Assembly (NCBI GenBank): GCA_902763615.1
Contig: CACWSX010000025.1
Coordinates: forward strand, 1-38,961
Source of the DNA: an uncultured Prevotellaceae bacterium
GTDB taxonomy: Bacteria; Bacteroidota; Bacteroidia; Bacteroidales; Bacteroidaceae
DNA: 38,961 bases
Direction: 5' to 3'
The notes beneath the pieces were generated by a model. It was not told the DNA's origin. It did no database searches and was given only the letters and a program-made list of their open reading frames with translations. Shown piece after piece: positions 31,837 to 38,961 of the stretch (positions are counted from its first letter, which is position 1; each line of letters begins with the position of its first letter). A program made the position numbers and the translations under genes.

Positions 31837-32523
31837 TTAGAGTGATAAAATAAAGTCATCCCAGTCTTTCGACGAACCTTTCATGCCGAACACCTTCGAA
31901 TAGAGGCGGCTGCGTGTCGAGGCCACGCTCTCCTTCGAGTGCGCCGTCAGCAGCGCAATGTCCTTCGGCTGGATCCGAACCTTGATCAGCAGACTCACGT
32001 GGTAGTCTTGTTCCGACATGCGGTAGAGGCTGTAAAGCTTCTCGGTGAAGCCCGTGTAGACGCTGTTCACCACCTCGGTCAGCTCCGTCCAGTCCTGCGC
32101 CGTCAGACTACGTCCGCTGTTCAGGCAAGTCTGGATCCTCTGGTACACATCCGACGAGAAGATCATGGTTTCCGCATGCTCGCGTTTCTCATTCTCCAGC
32201 CGCGCCACCTTATTATGATAGTCGAGCGTGGCTTTCTTCTCCTCGAGTTCCAGTCGCAGCAGCGAGTTCTCATCGCCCAGTTTCTTTAGCAGCATCTCCA
32301 ACTCAGCGATCTTCGTCTCATTCTGAGCTATGCTTTGTGTGCTCTGTGCCTGCTGAAGCTCCTGCAGCGTACGGATCTTCTCGTGCATGACCATCATCTT
32401 GCGACGACTGTTCTGAACCGTCACCACGAAGAGCACGGCGTAGACCACCATACCTATTATTAATAGGAACCACTCACGATCGGTGAGGCCGAGGCCGGAT
32501 GTCATTGTCAACGTTTGAATCAT
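31837..32523 (-). CDS. membrane-anchored coiled-coil protein with LuxR-like HTH C terminus
   Basis: 228 residues, family not named with certainty. One N-terminal membrane segment (WFLLIIGMVVYAVLFVVTV), a coiled coil from about 45 to 125 rich in Glu/Lys/Gln, and a C-terminal all-helical region with IQPKDIALLTAHSKESVASTRSRLYSKVFG, which resembles a degenerate LuxR-type helix-turn-helix. The layout is like the output half of Bacteroidetes TPR-sensor regulators, but without a periplasmic sensor. ATG 32523 begins four bases after the -7 box; an internal ATG at 32505 would give a more usual leader. Three palindromes lie upstream, suggesting autoregulation. Cotranscribed with nfeD and the SPFH gene. 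Confidence 0.65.
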   Translation of the reverse strand: MIQTLTMTSGLGLTDREWFLLIIGMVVYAVLFVVTVQNSRRKMMVMHEKIRTLQELQQAQSTQSIAQNETKIAELEMLLKKLGDENSLLRLELEEKKATLDYHNKVARLENEKREHAETMIFSSDVYQRIQTCLNSGRSLTAQDWTELTEVVNSVYTGFTEKLYSLYRMSEQDYHVSLLIKVRIQPKDIALLTAHSKESVASTRSRLYSKVFGMKGSSKDWDDFILSL

Positions 32524-32527
32524 GGCG

Positions 32528-32559
32528 CAAAGTTACGACTTATAAACGATACTTCCAAA
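32528..32559 (-). promoter_or_regulatory. full-consensus promoter of the HTH-nfeD-SPFH operon
   Basis: Reverse-strand TTTG (32556-32559), 20-base spacer, TAACTTTG (32528-32535). Confidence 0.75.
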
Positions 32560-32567
32560 TAATTCTA

Positions 32568-32634
32568 TTCGCAATAGTTTGCAGCTGTATTCGCAATAGT
32601 TTGCATGCATTATCTTAGTTCGCAAAAGTTTGCA
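32568..32634. promoter_or_regulatory. three repeated palindromic sites (operator-like)
   Basis: TTCGCAATAGTTTGCA at 32568-32583 and 32590-32605, and TTCGCAAAAGTTTGCA at 32619-32634. Each contains the dyad GCAA-N4-TTGC. Start-to-start spacings are 22 and 29 bases. They begin 8 bases upstream of the -33 box, a typical activator position. Confidence 0.65.
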
Positions 32635-32665
32635 CACCTACTTTATGAACTAAGAACTCCTTGTT

Positions 32666-34510
32666 TCATCTCATCTTAATACACATCTTCGTAAGATCGT
32701 CGCTGGGTTCGGCACCACCAACGAATTCCTCAACGGCTCTGTGGATAGTCTCTGATGTCTCGCGAGCGTTGCCCAGGTCATTCTGTAACAGGGCCTTCAG
32801 ACGGGCATCGCCAAATTGCTCCTTATTGCTGTTCTCAGCCTCATTGATACCATCCGTATAGATAAACAAGGTCTTTCCATGCATATCACCGACCTCTTCG
32901 CCCTCAAACTTTAATTCTGGCCATAGTCCGATAGGCGCATTCGCTTCCATCTTCATGTATTCGCCGTTGAGCAAAGGCGGATTATGACCGGCATTACAGA
33001 ACTCCATACGACCGCTCTTCAGGTCGAGGAGTCCGATAAACATGGTGACAAACATTCCCTGATCGTTATCCTCTGCCAATGCATGGTTCAGACGGTTGGC
33101 GATAGCGTTTGGCATAAGCTTGCCATCCACCAGCGTACGGAACATACGCGTCACCTCTGCCATATAGAGGGCAGCAGGAACGCCCTTGCCACTAACGTCG
33201 CCTACACAGAAGTAAAGAAGGTCGTCGATCAAAGCGTAGCCATACAGGTCGCCACCCACTTCCTTGGCTGGCGTCATCATGGCATAAAGGTCTACATCTC
33301 TGCGCTTCGGGAACACATGGGGTAACATACGTTTCTGTATCTCACGCGCAATACGTAGCTCACTCTCAATGCGCTCCTTGGCGGCAGTGGTCTCTTCAAG
33401 TTTATCATAGGCATCCTGCAATTTGCTATGTACAAGCTTCAGATTCTTCACGTGCTTATTTCGACGATAGGCAAAGATAGAAAGGAAACCAATGACTAAA
33501 GCGGCCATAACAGCGCCCGCTATCAGCAACAGGTGATCCTTGGCCAGTTCCATCTCCTTCGCCTCGTTCTCAGCATAGGCAATGGAGAGTTCCGTGTCGA
33601 ACTCGTTCATCTGCGAACGAGCCTCCGACGACTCGATGGAATCGATCACCGCCCGCGTGCGCTTTTGCCAGTAGAGGGCCTGACGATAGTCACCCATATG
33701 CTCATAGATAGAGGCTTTCTGGGCACATTTATTCTGCATATGGATTAGCTTCTCTGCACGCTGCAGGGCCAATTGCCACTGCTTTCGGTTCTTAGCCAAA
33801 TAGACGTTGATAAGCTCGCCGAAGAGTCCACCTTGTCCTCCGTACTTTGCTATCAGTTTGGCTCGCTCCTTATAGGCTTCCTCGAAACCGAGACTGTCAC
33901 CTTGGTTATAACGAGCCAGACATTTATACGACCATGCCGTAATCTGATTCATGGGAATGACGCCAGGCTCTTCGAGTGCCTTGCGGGCATTCTCTTTTAC
34001 CCTCTCATAGTCCTTTCTGTGGAGTGCAGTTTCACAAAGCCCCAGGTAACAAGGGGCAGCACTCTCCTCAGTCAGGTATTTCTCTTTCAGTTTCAACGCC
34101 TGAAGGAAGCTCTTTTCGGCCAGTCCCATGTTGCCAGACTGCTCTCGGATGGTGCCAAGCGTAAAGGTAGCAAAGTACATGCCCACGTTGCTGTTATCCT
34201 CTTTAGCATGATGGTAGAGGGCATGTGCCAACTGCACGCCCTTCTGACGATCGACGTACTCGAACATATAGATAGCCTCGTAACTGCATGCCCGATAATA
34301 AGTCTCTTGATAGTCAGAGAATTCCGTGGCATCTTTTACCTTCTTAACGGCATCAAAATACTTGTCCGTCTCGCGCGAACTATAATAACGATAAGCTTCA
34401 TCGGTAAGTTGCTGCAACTTGGGAGGCAGTTGTTCCTCAGCCCAAACACGCGTAACACCTCCTGTCAGCAACAGGAACAACAGAAATATGTGATAAACTA
34501 CTTTCTTCAT
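32666..34510 (-). CDS. TPR-domain PP2C/SpoIIE-type serine phosphatase with membrane segment
   Basis: 614 residues. Signal peptide (KKVVYHIFLLFLLLTGG), a periplasmic TPR region to about 320 (e.g. NMGLAEKSFLQALKLKEKYL), one membrane span (HLLLIAGAVMAALVIGFLSIFAY), a cytosolic coiled coil (KLQDAYDKLEETTAAKERIESE) and a C-terminal SpoIIE/RsbU phosphatase domain with EVGGDLYGYALID, CVGDVSGKGVPAAL, NAGHNPPLL and YTDGINEAEN. The conserved Asp residues for Mn/Mg are present. Such proteins usually dephosphorylate anti-sigma-factor antagonists; no partner switch gene is adjacent. It follows two deoxynucleoside kinase genes by 12 bases. Confidence 0.88.
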   Translation of the reverse strand: MKKVVYHIFLLFLLLTGGVTRVWAEEQLPPKLQQLTDEAYRYYSSRETDKYFDAVKKVKDATEFSDYQETYYRACSYEAIYMFEYVDRQKGVQLAHALYHHAKEDNSNVGMYFATFTLGTIREQSGNMGLAEKSFLQALKLKEKYLTEESAAPCYLGLCETALHRKDYERVKENARKALEEPGVIPMNQITAWSYKCLARYNQGDSLGFEEAYKERAKLIAKYGGQGGLFGELINVYLAKNRKQWQLALQRAEKLIHMQNKCAQKASIYEHMGDYRQALYWQKRTRAVIDSIESSEARSQMNEFDTELSIAYAENEAKEMELAKDHLLLIAGAVMAALVIGFLSIFAYRRNKHVKNLKLVHSKLQDAYDKLEETTAAKERIESELRIAREIQKRMLPHVFPKRRDVDLYAMMTPAKEVGGDLYGYALIDDLLYFCVGDVSGKGVPAALYMAEVTRMFRTLVDGKLMPNAIANRLNHALAEDNDQGMFVTMFIGLLDLKSGRMEFCNAGHNPPLLNGEYMKMEANAPIGLWPELKFEGEEVGDMHGKTLFIYTDGINEAENSNKEQFGDARLKALLQNDLGNARETSETIHRAVEEFVGGAEPSDDLTKMCIKMR

Positions 34511-34522
34511 AACGCTTACAAT

Positions 34523-35146
34523 CTAACTTTCCATAGGGAATAATCCAAACAGCTTGGCATCTATCATATCCGTCACCTGATTCAGGTCTTCAGCATTCTC
34601 GCCAAACTTACAGTGGTCACCGTCTACGATAATCAGTTGCCCCTTATATGTCGATATCCAGTCCTCATAGCGTTTCTCCAGTCCCTGCAGGTAGTCCAGT
34701 CGCATGGTCTGCTCATACTCACGACCTCGTTTTTGTATCTGTGCCACCAACGTCGGTATACTCGAACGGATATAGATCATCAGATCGGGCAGACGTACTA
34801 GCGACATCATCAGTTCGAAGAGATCGGAGTAGTTCTCAAAATCGCGATCGCTCATCATCCCCTGTCCATGAAGGTTGGGCGCAAAGATACAGGCATCCTC
34901 AAAGATCGTACGGTCCTGGATAATCACCTCCTTCGACTTTGATATCTCCACCACCTCCTTGAAACGTTTGCTCAGGAAGTATATCTGCAAATTAAACGAC
35001 CATCTGGGCATGTCGGCATAGAAATCGGCCAGATAGGGGTTATTGTCTACTGGTTCGAACCTTGGCGTCCACCCGTAACGGTGGGCGAGCAATTTGGTCA
35101 ATGTGGTCTTGCCACTGCCTATGTTTCCTGCTACTGCTATATGCAT
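34523..35146 (-). CDS. deoxynucleoside kinase (first of a tandem pair by coordinate)
   Basis: 207 residues. P-loop AGNIGSGKTTLTKLLA at residues 6-21, the ERS-like motif QDRTIFEDACIFA, and a lid with IQKRGREYEQTM; all are signatures of the dNK family (dAK/dGK/dCK). It phosphorylates deoxynucleosides to 5'-monophosphates in salvage. The RSSIPTL arginine corresponds to the base-binding region. It starts 3 bases after its paralogue at 35150-35776, with which it shares the whole layout. Confidence 0.9.
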   Translation of the reverse strand: MHIAVAGNIGSGKTTLTKLLAHRYGWTPRFEPVDNNPYLADFYADMPRWSFNLQIYFLSKRFKEVVEISKSKEVIIQDRTIFEDACIFAPNLHGQGMMSDRDFENYSDLFELMMSLVRLPDLMIYIRSSIPTLVAQIQKRGREYEQTMRLDYLQGLEKRYEDWISTYKGQLIIVDGDHCKFGENAEDLNQVTDMIDAKLFGLFPMES

Positions 35147-35149
35147 ATT

Positions 35150-35776
35150 CTATGGATTTAAAGGGAATAGTCCGTAAAATTCGGCATCGATACGGTCGAT
35201 GATTTGGGCAAGGTCTTTCGGCTGACGAATAAAGTCAAGACCGTCTTTCTCTACCGTCATCACACGACCTTGGTATTTGTTATAGATAAAGTCATCGTAA
35301 CGCTCGTTCAAGTTCTGAAGATACTCCAACTGTATGGACTGCTCATAATCGCGTCCCCGTTGTTGGATGTTGCTCACCAGATGGGGCACCGATGCCCGTA
35401 GGTAGATCATCAGGTCGGGCAACTTCACCAGCGACATCATCTGATCAAACAATTCCATATAAGTGTCGAAATCCCGATCCGACAGGTTGCCCATCGCGTG
35501 GTTGTTGGCCATAAACACGTACACGCCCTCAAAGATCGTACGGTCCTGAATGATGGTATGGTCCGTCTGCGAGATAGCAATCAGATCGCGGAAACGCTCT
35601 TTCAGGAAATACACTTCGAGATTAAACGACCACCGCTGTATGTCGCGATAATAGTCCTCTAAGTAGGGATTACCCTCCACGGCCTCGTAGCGCGGTTCCC
35701 AGCCGTAATGCTTGGCGAGCAACCTTGTGAGCGATGATTTTCCGCTACCGATATTTCCTGCTATGGCGATATGCAT
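35150..35776 (-). CDS. deoxynucleoside kinase (paralogue of the adjacent gene)
   Basis: 208 residues. P-loop AGNIGSGKSSLTRLLA at 6-21, QDRTIFEGVYVFMANN and lid IQQRGRDYEQSI. Paralogous to the downstream gene over its full length, with differences in the substrate-contact region (EGVYVFMANNHAM versus EDACIFAPNLHGQ). Paired dNK genes in Lactobacillus form a dAK/dGK heterodimer; the same may apply here. First gene of the operon dNK-dNK-PP2C, preceded by a -7 box at 35800-35807. Confidence 0.9.
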   Translation of the reverse strand: MHIAIAGNIGSGKSSLTRLLAKHYGWEPRYEAVEGNPYLEDYYRDIQRWSFNLEVYFLKERFRDLIAISQTDHTIIQDRTIFEGVYVFMANNHAMGNLSDRDFDTYMELFDQMMSLVKLPDLMIYLRASVPHLVSNIQQRGRDYEQSIQLEYLQNLNERYDDFIYNKYQGRVMTVEKDGLDFIRQPKDLAQIIDRIDAEFYGLFPLNP

Positions 35777-35799
35777 CTGTCGTGATTCGTTTCTGTTGG

Positions 35800-35807
35800 C
35801 AAAATTA
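35800..35807 (-). promoter_or_regulatory. -7 promoter element of the dNK-dNK-PP2C operon
   Basis: Reverse-strand TAATTTTG, 23 bases before the ATG at 35776. No matching -33 TTTG. Confidence 0.45.
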
Positions 35808-35864
35808 CGAAAAATAATCGAGAAAAAAAATTTCCCCGATTATTTTCTTATCAGCGATTAATAT

Positions 35865-36029
35865 TTACCGGCAATCGAAAAGGATCTTCCTGCGATTATC
35901 TTTCGGCCGCACCGCGAAGTGAATCCAATACGTCGAGCCGCACTTCTCCAAAATCAGCTCGTCAAAGTCGCGCTTCGTGCCAACCGCTCCCCCAGCATCA
36001 TCGCAATCATCAACAGTTTCCTCATAAAC
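35865..36029 (-). pseudogene. fragment of an M15-type peptidase (endolysin-like C terminus)
   Basis: The reverse frame is open from 36029 to TAA at 35865 (54 codons) with no ATG, GTG or TTG start in a usable place. Its end, FDELILEKCGSTYWIHFAVR followed by PKDNRRKILF, resembles the C terminus of D-Ala-D-Ala carboxypeptidase-like M15 peptidases, where a WxH motif binds zinc and an NRR(Q/K) segment closes the chain. A second frame gives a start-like peptide MRKLLMIAMMLGERLA at 36019 that soon terminates. Probably a decayed peptidase or prophage-lysin remnant. Family assignment is by eye only. Confidence 0.4.
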
Positions 36030-36037
36030 TTACAATA

Positions 36038-36877
36038 TTAATGGATGTCTTCGACTACCAGTCCTGGGTTCAACTTCAGGTTGATGGGATAGATTTTATT
36101 CATCTCGAGTTCCTGGCCTGTTACGCTCTTTTCGTAATTCTTCGTACCGTCAGAGGCAGTAAACGTAATGGTCGCTTCGCTACTTACAGGCCGCATAACC
36201 ACGTAGATGGGGCCTGCGGCAGCTGTACGGTTGACGGTGTAAGTGATGCTGCCGTCGCTGATAGTTAGGTTGGTAATGTTGGCCGTGATGTCGTTATCGG
36301 CATCGTCCTTGATGGTCTTCAGCTTCACGATGGCGAGCTGGTTCTCAAGGGTGGCTAAGCCGGGAAGAATAGCCGCGCTCGACATCGTACCTTCGTAGAC
36401 TGCAAGAGCGAGGTTGTTGGCAAGGCTTTCAAGGGTGCCATCTTGTGTGGCAAGGGGCGCATAGTTAATCCAAACCTCATCGGTCAAATTATCAAGGGCC
36501 ATTGCTGCGGGATAGACATAATGCACAACTGAACTGGGCTGCGGATCTGTGAGTGCCACAGTGAATTTGGCAGTACCTACATTGATTATATCGGTAGCGG
36601 TCAGGGCCTCGCTCACGGCCTTCACGGTCTCGCCATTGGTATTCTGATAAACCACAGCTATCTGGTCACCTGCCGAGAAGTTTGTTGTACCATTTTCTGA
36701 ACTGATAACACCTCGTGTGCTAGCATTCTCGGCGAGACTAATGGTAGTCGTCTGTATCACTGTTTGATTGGCGGGCTGAACATCCTCAATCTCTTCTGCG
36801 CAGCCACTCATCATGGCCCCCATGATAACGAGGGCGGCCATACTCTTCAATATCTTATTGCTTGTCATTGTTTTCAT
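36038..36877 (-). CDS. fimbrillin-family lipoprotein
   Basis: 279 residues. Lipoprotein signal with lipobox MMSGC (Cys26), followed by acidic AEEIED, which resembles the surface-export signal of Bacteroidetes. The mature domain has the fimbrillin-type pattern TTTISLAENASTRGVISSENGTTNFSAGDQIAVVY and ends in a beta-rich segment with GQELEMNKIYPINLKL. Likely a component or tip protein of Mfa/Fim-type surface fibres, or a stand-alone fimbrillin-like surface lipoprotein. An alternative start at the ATG for residue 4 is possible. It lies 15 bases downstream of the next gene, in the same operon. Confidence 0.82.
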   Translation of the reverse strand: MKTMTSNKILKSMAALVIMGAMMSGCAEEIEDVQPANQTVIQTTTISLAENASTRGVISSENGTTNFSAGDQIAVVYQNTNGETVKAVSEALTATDIINVGTAKFTVALTDPQPSSVVHYVYPAAMALDNLTDEVWINYAPLATQDGTLESLANNLALAVYEGTMSSAAILPGLATLENQLAIVKLKTIKDDADNDITANITNLTISDGSITYTVNRTAAAGPIYVVMRPVSSEATITFTASDGTKNYEKSVTGQELEMNKIYPINLKLNPGLVVEDIH

Positions 36878-36892
36878 TTTTATAAGCGTTAA

Positions 36893-38254
36893 TTACCAGT
36901 TCTGTTCGTCACTAATGGTATATTTTTCTATACCCGTAGTGGGATTTACTTTCACTGTGTACTCAGCGGTCTTCGTTTCGTAAGTGTAGTTCGTGCCGTC
37001 GGCAACGGTCGCAGTAATCGTGGCGGTGCCTGAGCCCACGATGGCCACATCGCCTGATGTCGCATTAACGGTAGCCACTGAAGTATCACTGGAAGAATAG
37101 GTCACAGTGCCATCGCCCACTATTGTCAGATAACTCGGGAAAGCTACATCGCCGTAATTCTTAATCACCGTTTCTGACTCAAAACTGATGCTGCCAGCAG
37201 CCTTGTTCACGGTCAGTGTATAGCTGGCGGAGGCGGCGTAGGTATACGTGTCGTCGTCAGCAGCAGTAGCGGTCACGGTCACGGAGCCTGCCTGAGTGAA
37301 GGTCACCACGCCCGTCGCTGGGTCAATGGTCGCACCGCAGGTGTTGTCGTTGTTCACGCTGTAGGTCACAGTGCCTGTGCCCGTGTTCGAAGCGGTCTGC
37401 GCATAGGTATTCTCAGTAGCTGTTGCACTCCACGTCTGGCTGACAGCTTCATTAGCGAACGCAATATCGGCGTCACGTTTGGTGAACGTCATTTTCAGGG
37501 GCGACTGGTAATAAGTGCCCTTGGCCAGTGTAACGCCCGTCTTCGTATAAGTATAGCTGTCGGTGCCTACGATGGCGGTGAAGTAGTAGTAGAGGTCAAT
37601 CGACGGACGCATCGCTACATAAAAATCGCTGGTGGCAGCCGAGGGCGTCACGGTGGTCATCCCGTCGTTGCCGTCGGTAATCACAAGGCTCGTAGCACTG
37701 ACGGCTTCACCCTTAGCGTCCTGCAACGAGAACTTCACGATGGCCAACTGGTTGTAGAGTGTGACGGTGCCGTTAAGCGAGACGTGTCCTGCGGCTACGC
37801 TCAGCTTGGCATCGCTCGACTGGCAAAGGTCGAGGTCCTTGGCGATGGTGGCCAGTGTGCCGTCTTGTTCCTTCAGCAGGTCGGCCTTCACCGCCTTCGT
37901 CGTCGCGTCTACGGCCGAGGCGGGATAGACCACCGTCACGTCGTCGTTATCGGCAGGATTACCAGTGATGGTACCCGAGATGGTGGCGGAGCCGTCGGTG
38001 TTCTTAGTGACCGACATTACCTCCACGATGCCATTATGTATGAGAGCCACCTCCTCGCCATCGGCAAAGGCGGTTTTCAGAGTCTTTTCGGTGGTATTCT
38101 CCGTGATGGCTCTTGTCTGTGAGCCCATTGTGATAATGGCGCTGAAAGGCATGCCCTCACCCTTGGGCGCGGTCTGTTGCGTCAATGTCTCGTCGCTGGT
38201 GCAGGCGACCATCATCGTGGCCAGCGCTGCTATCATTATGATTTTTGCTTTCAT
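36893..38254 (-). CDS. fimbrillin-like lipoprotein with bacterial Ig-like repeats
   Basis: 453 residues. Lipobox MVAC (Cys18) followed by TSDE. Residues 30 to about 255 are fimbrillin-like and parallel the neighbouring gene (e.g. VTLYNQLAIVKFSLQD versus TLENQLAIVKLKTIKD; FYVAMRPS versus IYVVMRPV; GTYYQSPLKMTF versus NKIYPINLKL). Residues from about 260 carry two Ig-like repeats of about 85-90 residues, each with a GTVTYS...ATVD/NATSGDV...GSVTVTATAADDxTYTY pattern. Surface adhesin role is inferred. The C-terminal repeat also closely resembles the truncated gene just upstream. Confidence 0.8.
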   Translation of the reverse strand: MKAKIIMIAALATMMVACTSDETLTQQTAPKGEGMPFSAIITMGSQTRAITENTTEKTLKTAFADGEEVALIHNGIVEVMSVTKNTDGSATISGTITGNPADNDDVTVVYPASAVDATTKAVKADLLKEQDGTLATIAKDLDLCQSSDAKLSVAAGHVSLNGTVTLYNQLAIVKFSLQDAKGEAVSATSLVITDGNDGMTTVTPSAATSDFYVAMRPSIDLYYYFTAIVGTDSYTYTKTGVTLAKGTYYQSPLKMTFTKRDADIAFANEAVSQTWSATATENTYAQTASNTGTGTVTYSVNNDNTCGATIDPATGVVTFTQAGSVTVTATAADDDTYTYAASASYTLTVNKAAGSISFESETVIKNYGDVAFPSYLTIVGDGTVTYSSSDTSVATVNATSGDVAIVGSGTATITATVADGTNYTYETKTAEYTVKVNPTTGIEKYTISDEQNW

Positions 38255-38292
38255 ATCTAAAAATCTGTTTTATCTGTGATATCTGTGTGACC

Positions 38293-38789
38293 TCAGAAAG
38301 GATTCTCGCCACTACCATAGCCTTCTCTGTCGAGCGTCGAGGGCTGCGCACTGATGGTCAGCGTATAGCTGGCGGTATTCGTCTCATAGGTGTATTTATT
38401 GCTATCAGCAACAGTCGCGGTGATTTTGACGGAGCCCGTGCCATTGATGGTCACTTCGCCGGTCGACGGGTCGACATCAGCAACTGTGGTGTCCGACGAT
38501 TCATAAGTCACCGTGCCGTCGCCCGTGTTCGTCAGCGGGTGGATAAACGCCGCATCGGTATTGGTTTTATTCACTTCTGTCGTTTCATAGCTGATAGAAC
38601 CGGATTTCTTCATGACGGTCACCTTGTGTGAGAAGGATAAGGTCCATCCATTAACGACAGGTATAAATGTAATCACAGCCTCACCAGCTGCAACAGCAGT
38701 GACGGTGGCCTTCATAACATCAGAACCAGCGGTGACCGTGGCCACATTCGGGCCGTGCGAAACCCAGGTTACGCTTTCTAGATAGTCAC
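38293..38789 (-). pseudogene. 5'-truncated Ig-like repeat protein
   Basis: The reverse frame is open from 38814 to the stop at 38293. Only a GTG (38745) is available as a start; there is no signal peptide, although sequence before it (YLESVTWVSHGPNVATVTAG) is clearly part of an Ig-like (BIG2-type) domain. A second repeat follows (GDGTVTYESSDTTVADVDPS ... TATVADSNKYTYETNTASYT), close in sequence to the last repeat of the downstream gene. Its 5' end is cut by a palindromic repeat (38790-38853), so it is probably the remnant of a longer surface protein. Could still be read if an upstream in-frame start exists by some rearrangement. Confidence 0.6.
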
Positions 38790-38853
38790 GGGGACAGGTA
38801 CTTAGGTATGGTTCTTAGGTATGACGGCTGCTATGACTCAGGCACCTGTCCCC
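38790..38853. repeat. GGGGACAGGT / ACCTGTCCCC palindromic element
   Basis: Perfect 10-bp inverted repeat, GGGGACAGGT (38790-38799) and ACCTGTCCCC (38844-38853), flanked by C/G-rich bases. Inside, CTTAGGTATG is directly repeated (38801-38810 and 38814-38823). The core matches the arms of the cbiD-internal element and resembles short palindromes associated in many bacteria with REP/RAYT-type transposases. No transposase gene is in the window. Confidence 0.7.
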
Positions 38854-38860
38854 ACGGCTA

Positions 38861-38961
38861 CTATACACATGCCCATCCGAATTTACGGACGAGTTCTTGT
38901 AACAGATTCCTGTCACGAATAGGGATTGTAACCGAGACAGTCTCTCGCTGGTTATCACGTT
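38861..38961 (-). CDS. C-terminal end of a small protein (truncated by window edge)
   Basis: Reverse frame open from the window edge to TAG at 38861. The 32 visible residues include TVSVTIPIRDRNLLQELVRK and end FGWACV. A terminal 'beta strand, helix, (R/K)xxGW' pattern like this is seen in short Bacteroidales proteins of unknown function. Not recognised further; start is outside the window. Confidence 0.45.
   Translation of the reverse strand, partial: RDNQRETVSVTIPIRDRNLLQELVRKFGWACV

Noticed and set aside
38255-38292. ATCTGT-type repeats between the two surface genes as a possible CRISPR-like or operator array
   Set aside because: Units are only 6-7 bases, irregularly spaced and AT-rich; more likely low-complexity intergenic sequence.
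1-38961. CRISPR arrays, insertion sequences, integrases, rRNA genes
   Set aside because: No regularly spaced direct repeats of 25-40 bases, no transposase or integrase motifs, and no rRNA-like segments were found on either strand.

Overview
The window looks like a chromosomal segment from a Prevotella-like member of the Bacteroidales. Evidence: most genes are preceded by the Bacteroidetes -7 element TAnnTTTG (several with TTTG exactly 20 bp upstream), Shine-Dalgarno sequences are weak or absent, tRNA-Arg has no encoded CCA, and the protein families are typical of the group (TonB-dependent receptors, fimbrillin-like lipoproteins, NfeD/SPFH pair, fused cobalamin enzymes). Genus is an inference from family content, not a database match.

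Positions 1-23,900 are dominated by cobamide biosynthesis and uptake. After the tail of an alpha/beta hydrolase come a btuF-like lipoprotein and btuC permease (+), without a neighbouring ATPase gene. Then, on the - strand: a YjjG-type HAD phosphatase, a CbiJ-CbiD fusion, a short unknown locus that looks frameshifted, a cytidylate-kinase-like gene, a CbiG-CobM(CbiF) fusion, CobL (CbiE-CbiT) and a CobJ(CbiH)-CbiC fusion. Divergent from the last is cobU-cobT-cobS (+). Convergent to that is cbiA (in two frames)-cobQ(cbiP)-cbiB (-). Divergent from cbiA, a cobalamin riboswitch leads a cassette of TonB receptor, exported CbiK-family chelatase and second TonB receptor, followed by a separately promoted ZIP metal transporter. 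The corrin-ring enzymes from cobalt-precorrin-3 onward, amidation and the lower-ligand assembly steps are present. CbiL/CobI, the Co(I) adenosyltransferase, threonine-phosphate decarboxylase, a recognised CobC phosphatase and BtuD are not seen here.

Positions 23,900-36,000 are mostly housekeeping: phosphoglucomutase, a TPR protein, 6-phosphofructokinase with an unusual active-site Asn, tRNA-Arg(ACG), an AraC regulator downstream of dapA, an HTH/coiled-coil membrane protein with nfeD and an SPFH gene, and an operon of two tandem deoxynucleoside kinases and a TPR-PP2C (SpoIIE) phosphatase. Three copies of a GCAA-N4-TTGC palindrome lie just upstream of the HTH-nfeD-SPFH promoter.

Positions 36,000-38,961 carry accessory surface genes on the - strand: a fragment of an M15-type peptidase, a fimbrillin-like lipoprotein, a fimbrillin-like lipoprotein carrying bacterial Ig-like repeats, and a 5'-truncated Ig-repeat gene whose upstream edge meets a GGGGACAGGT inverted repeat.

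The most unusual observation is that the palindromic repeat family with core GGGACAGGT occurs inside two cobalamin genes in the same reading frame (cbiJ-cbiD and cobT), where it encodes related peptides (NQGDRSL...PLIL and NLRDRSLPLIL), and again at the broken end of the Ig-repeat gene. This resembles protein-coding palindromic elements of the Rickettsia type. The second is the exported CbiK between two TonB receptors under a B12 riboswitch.
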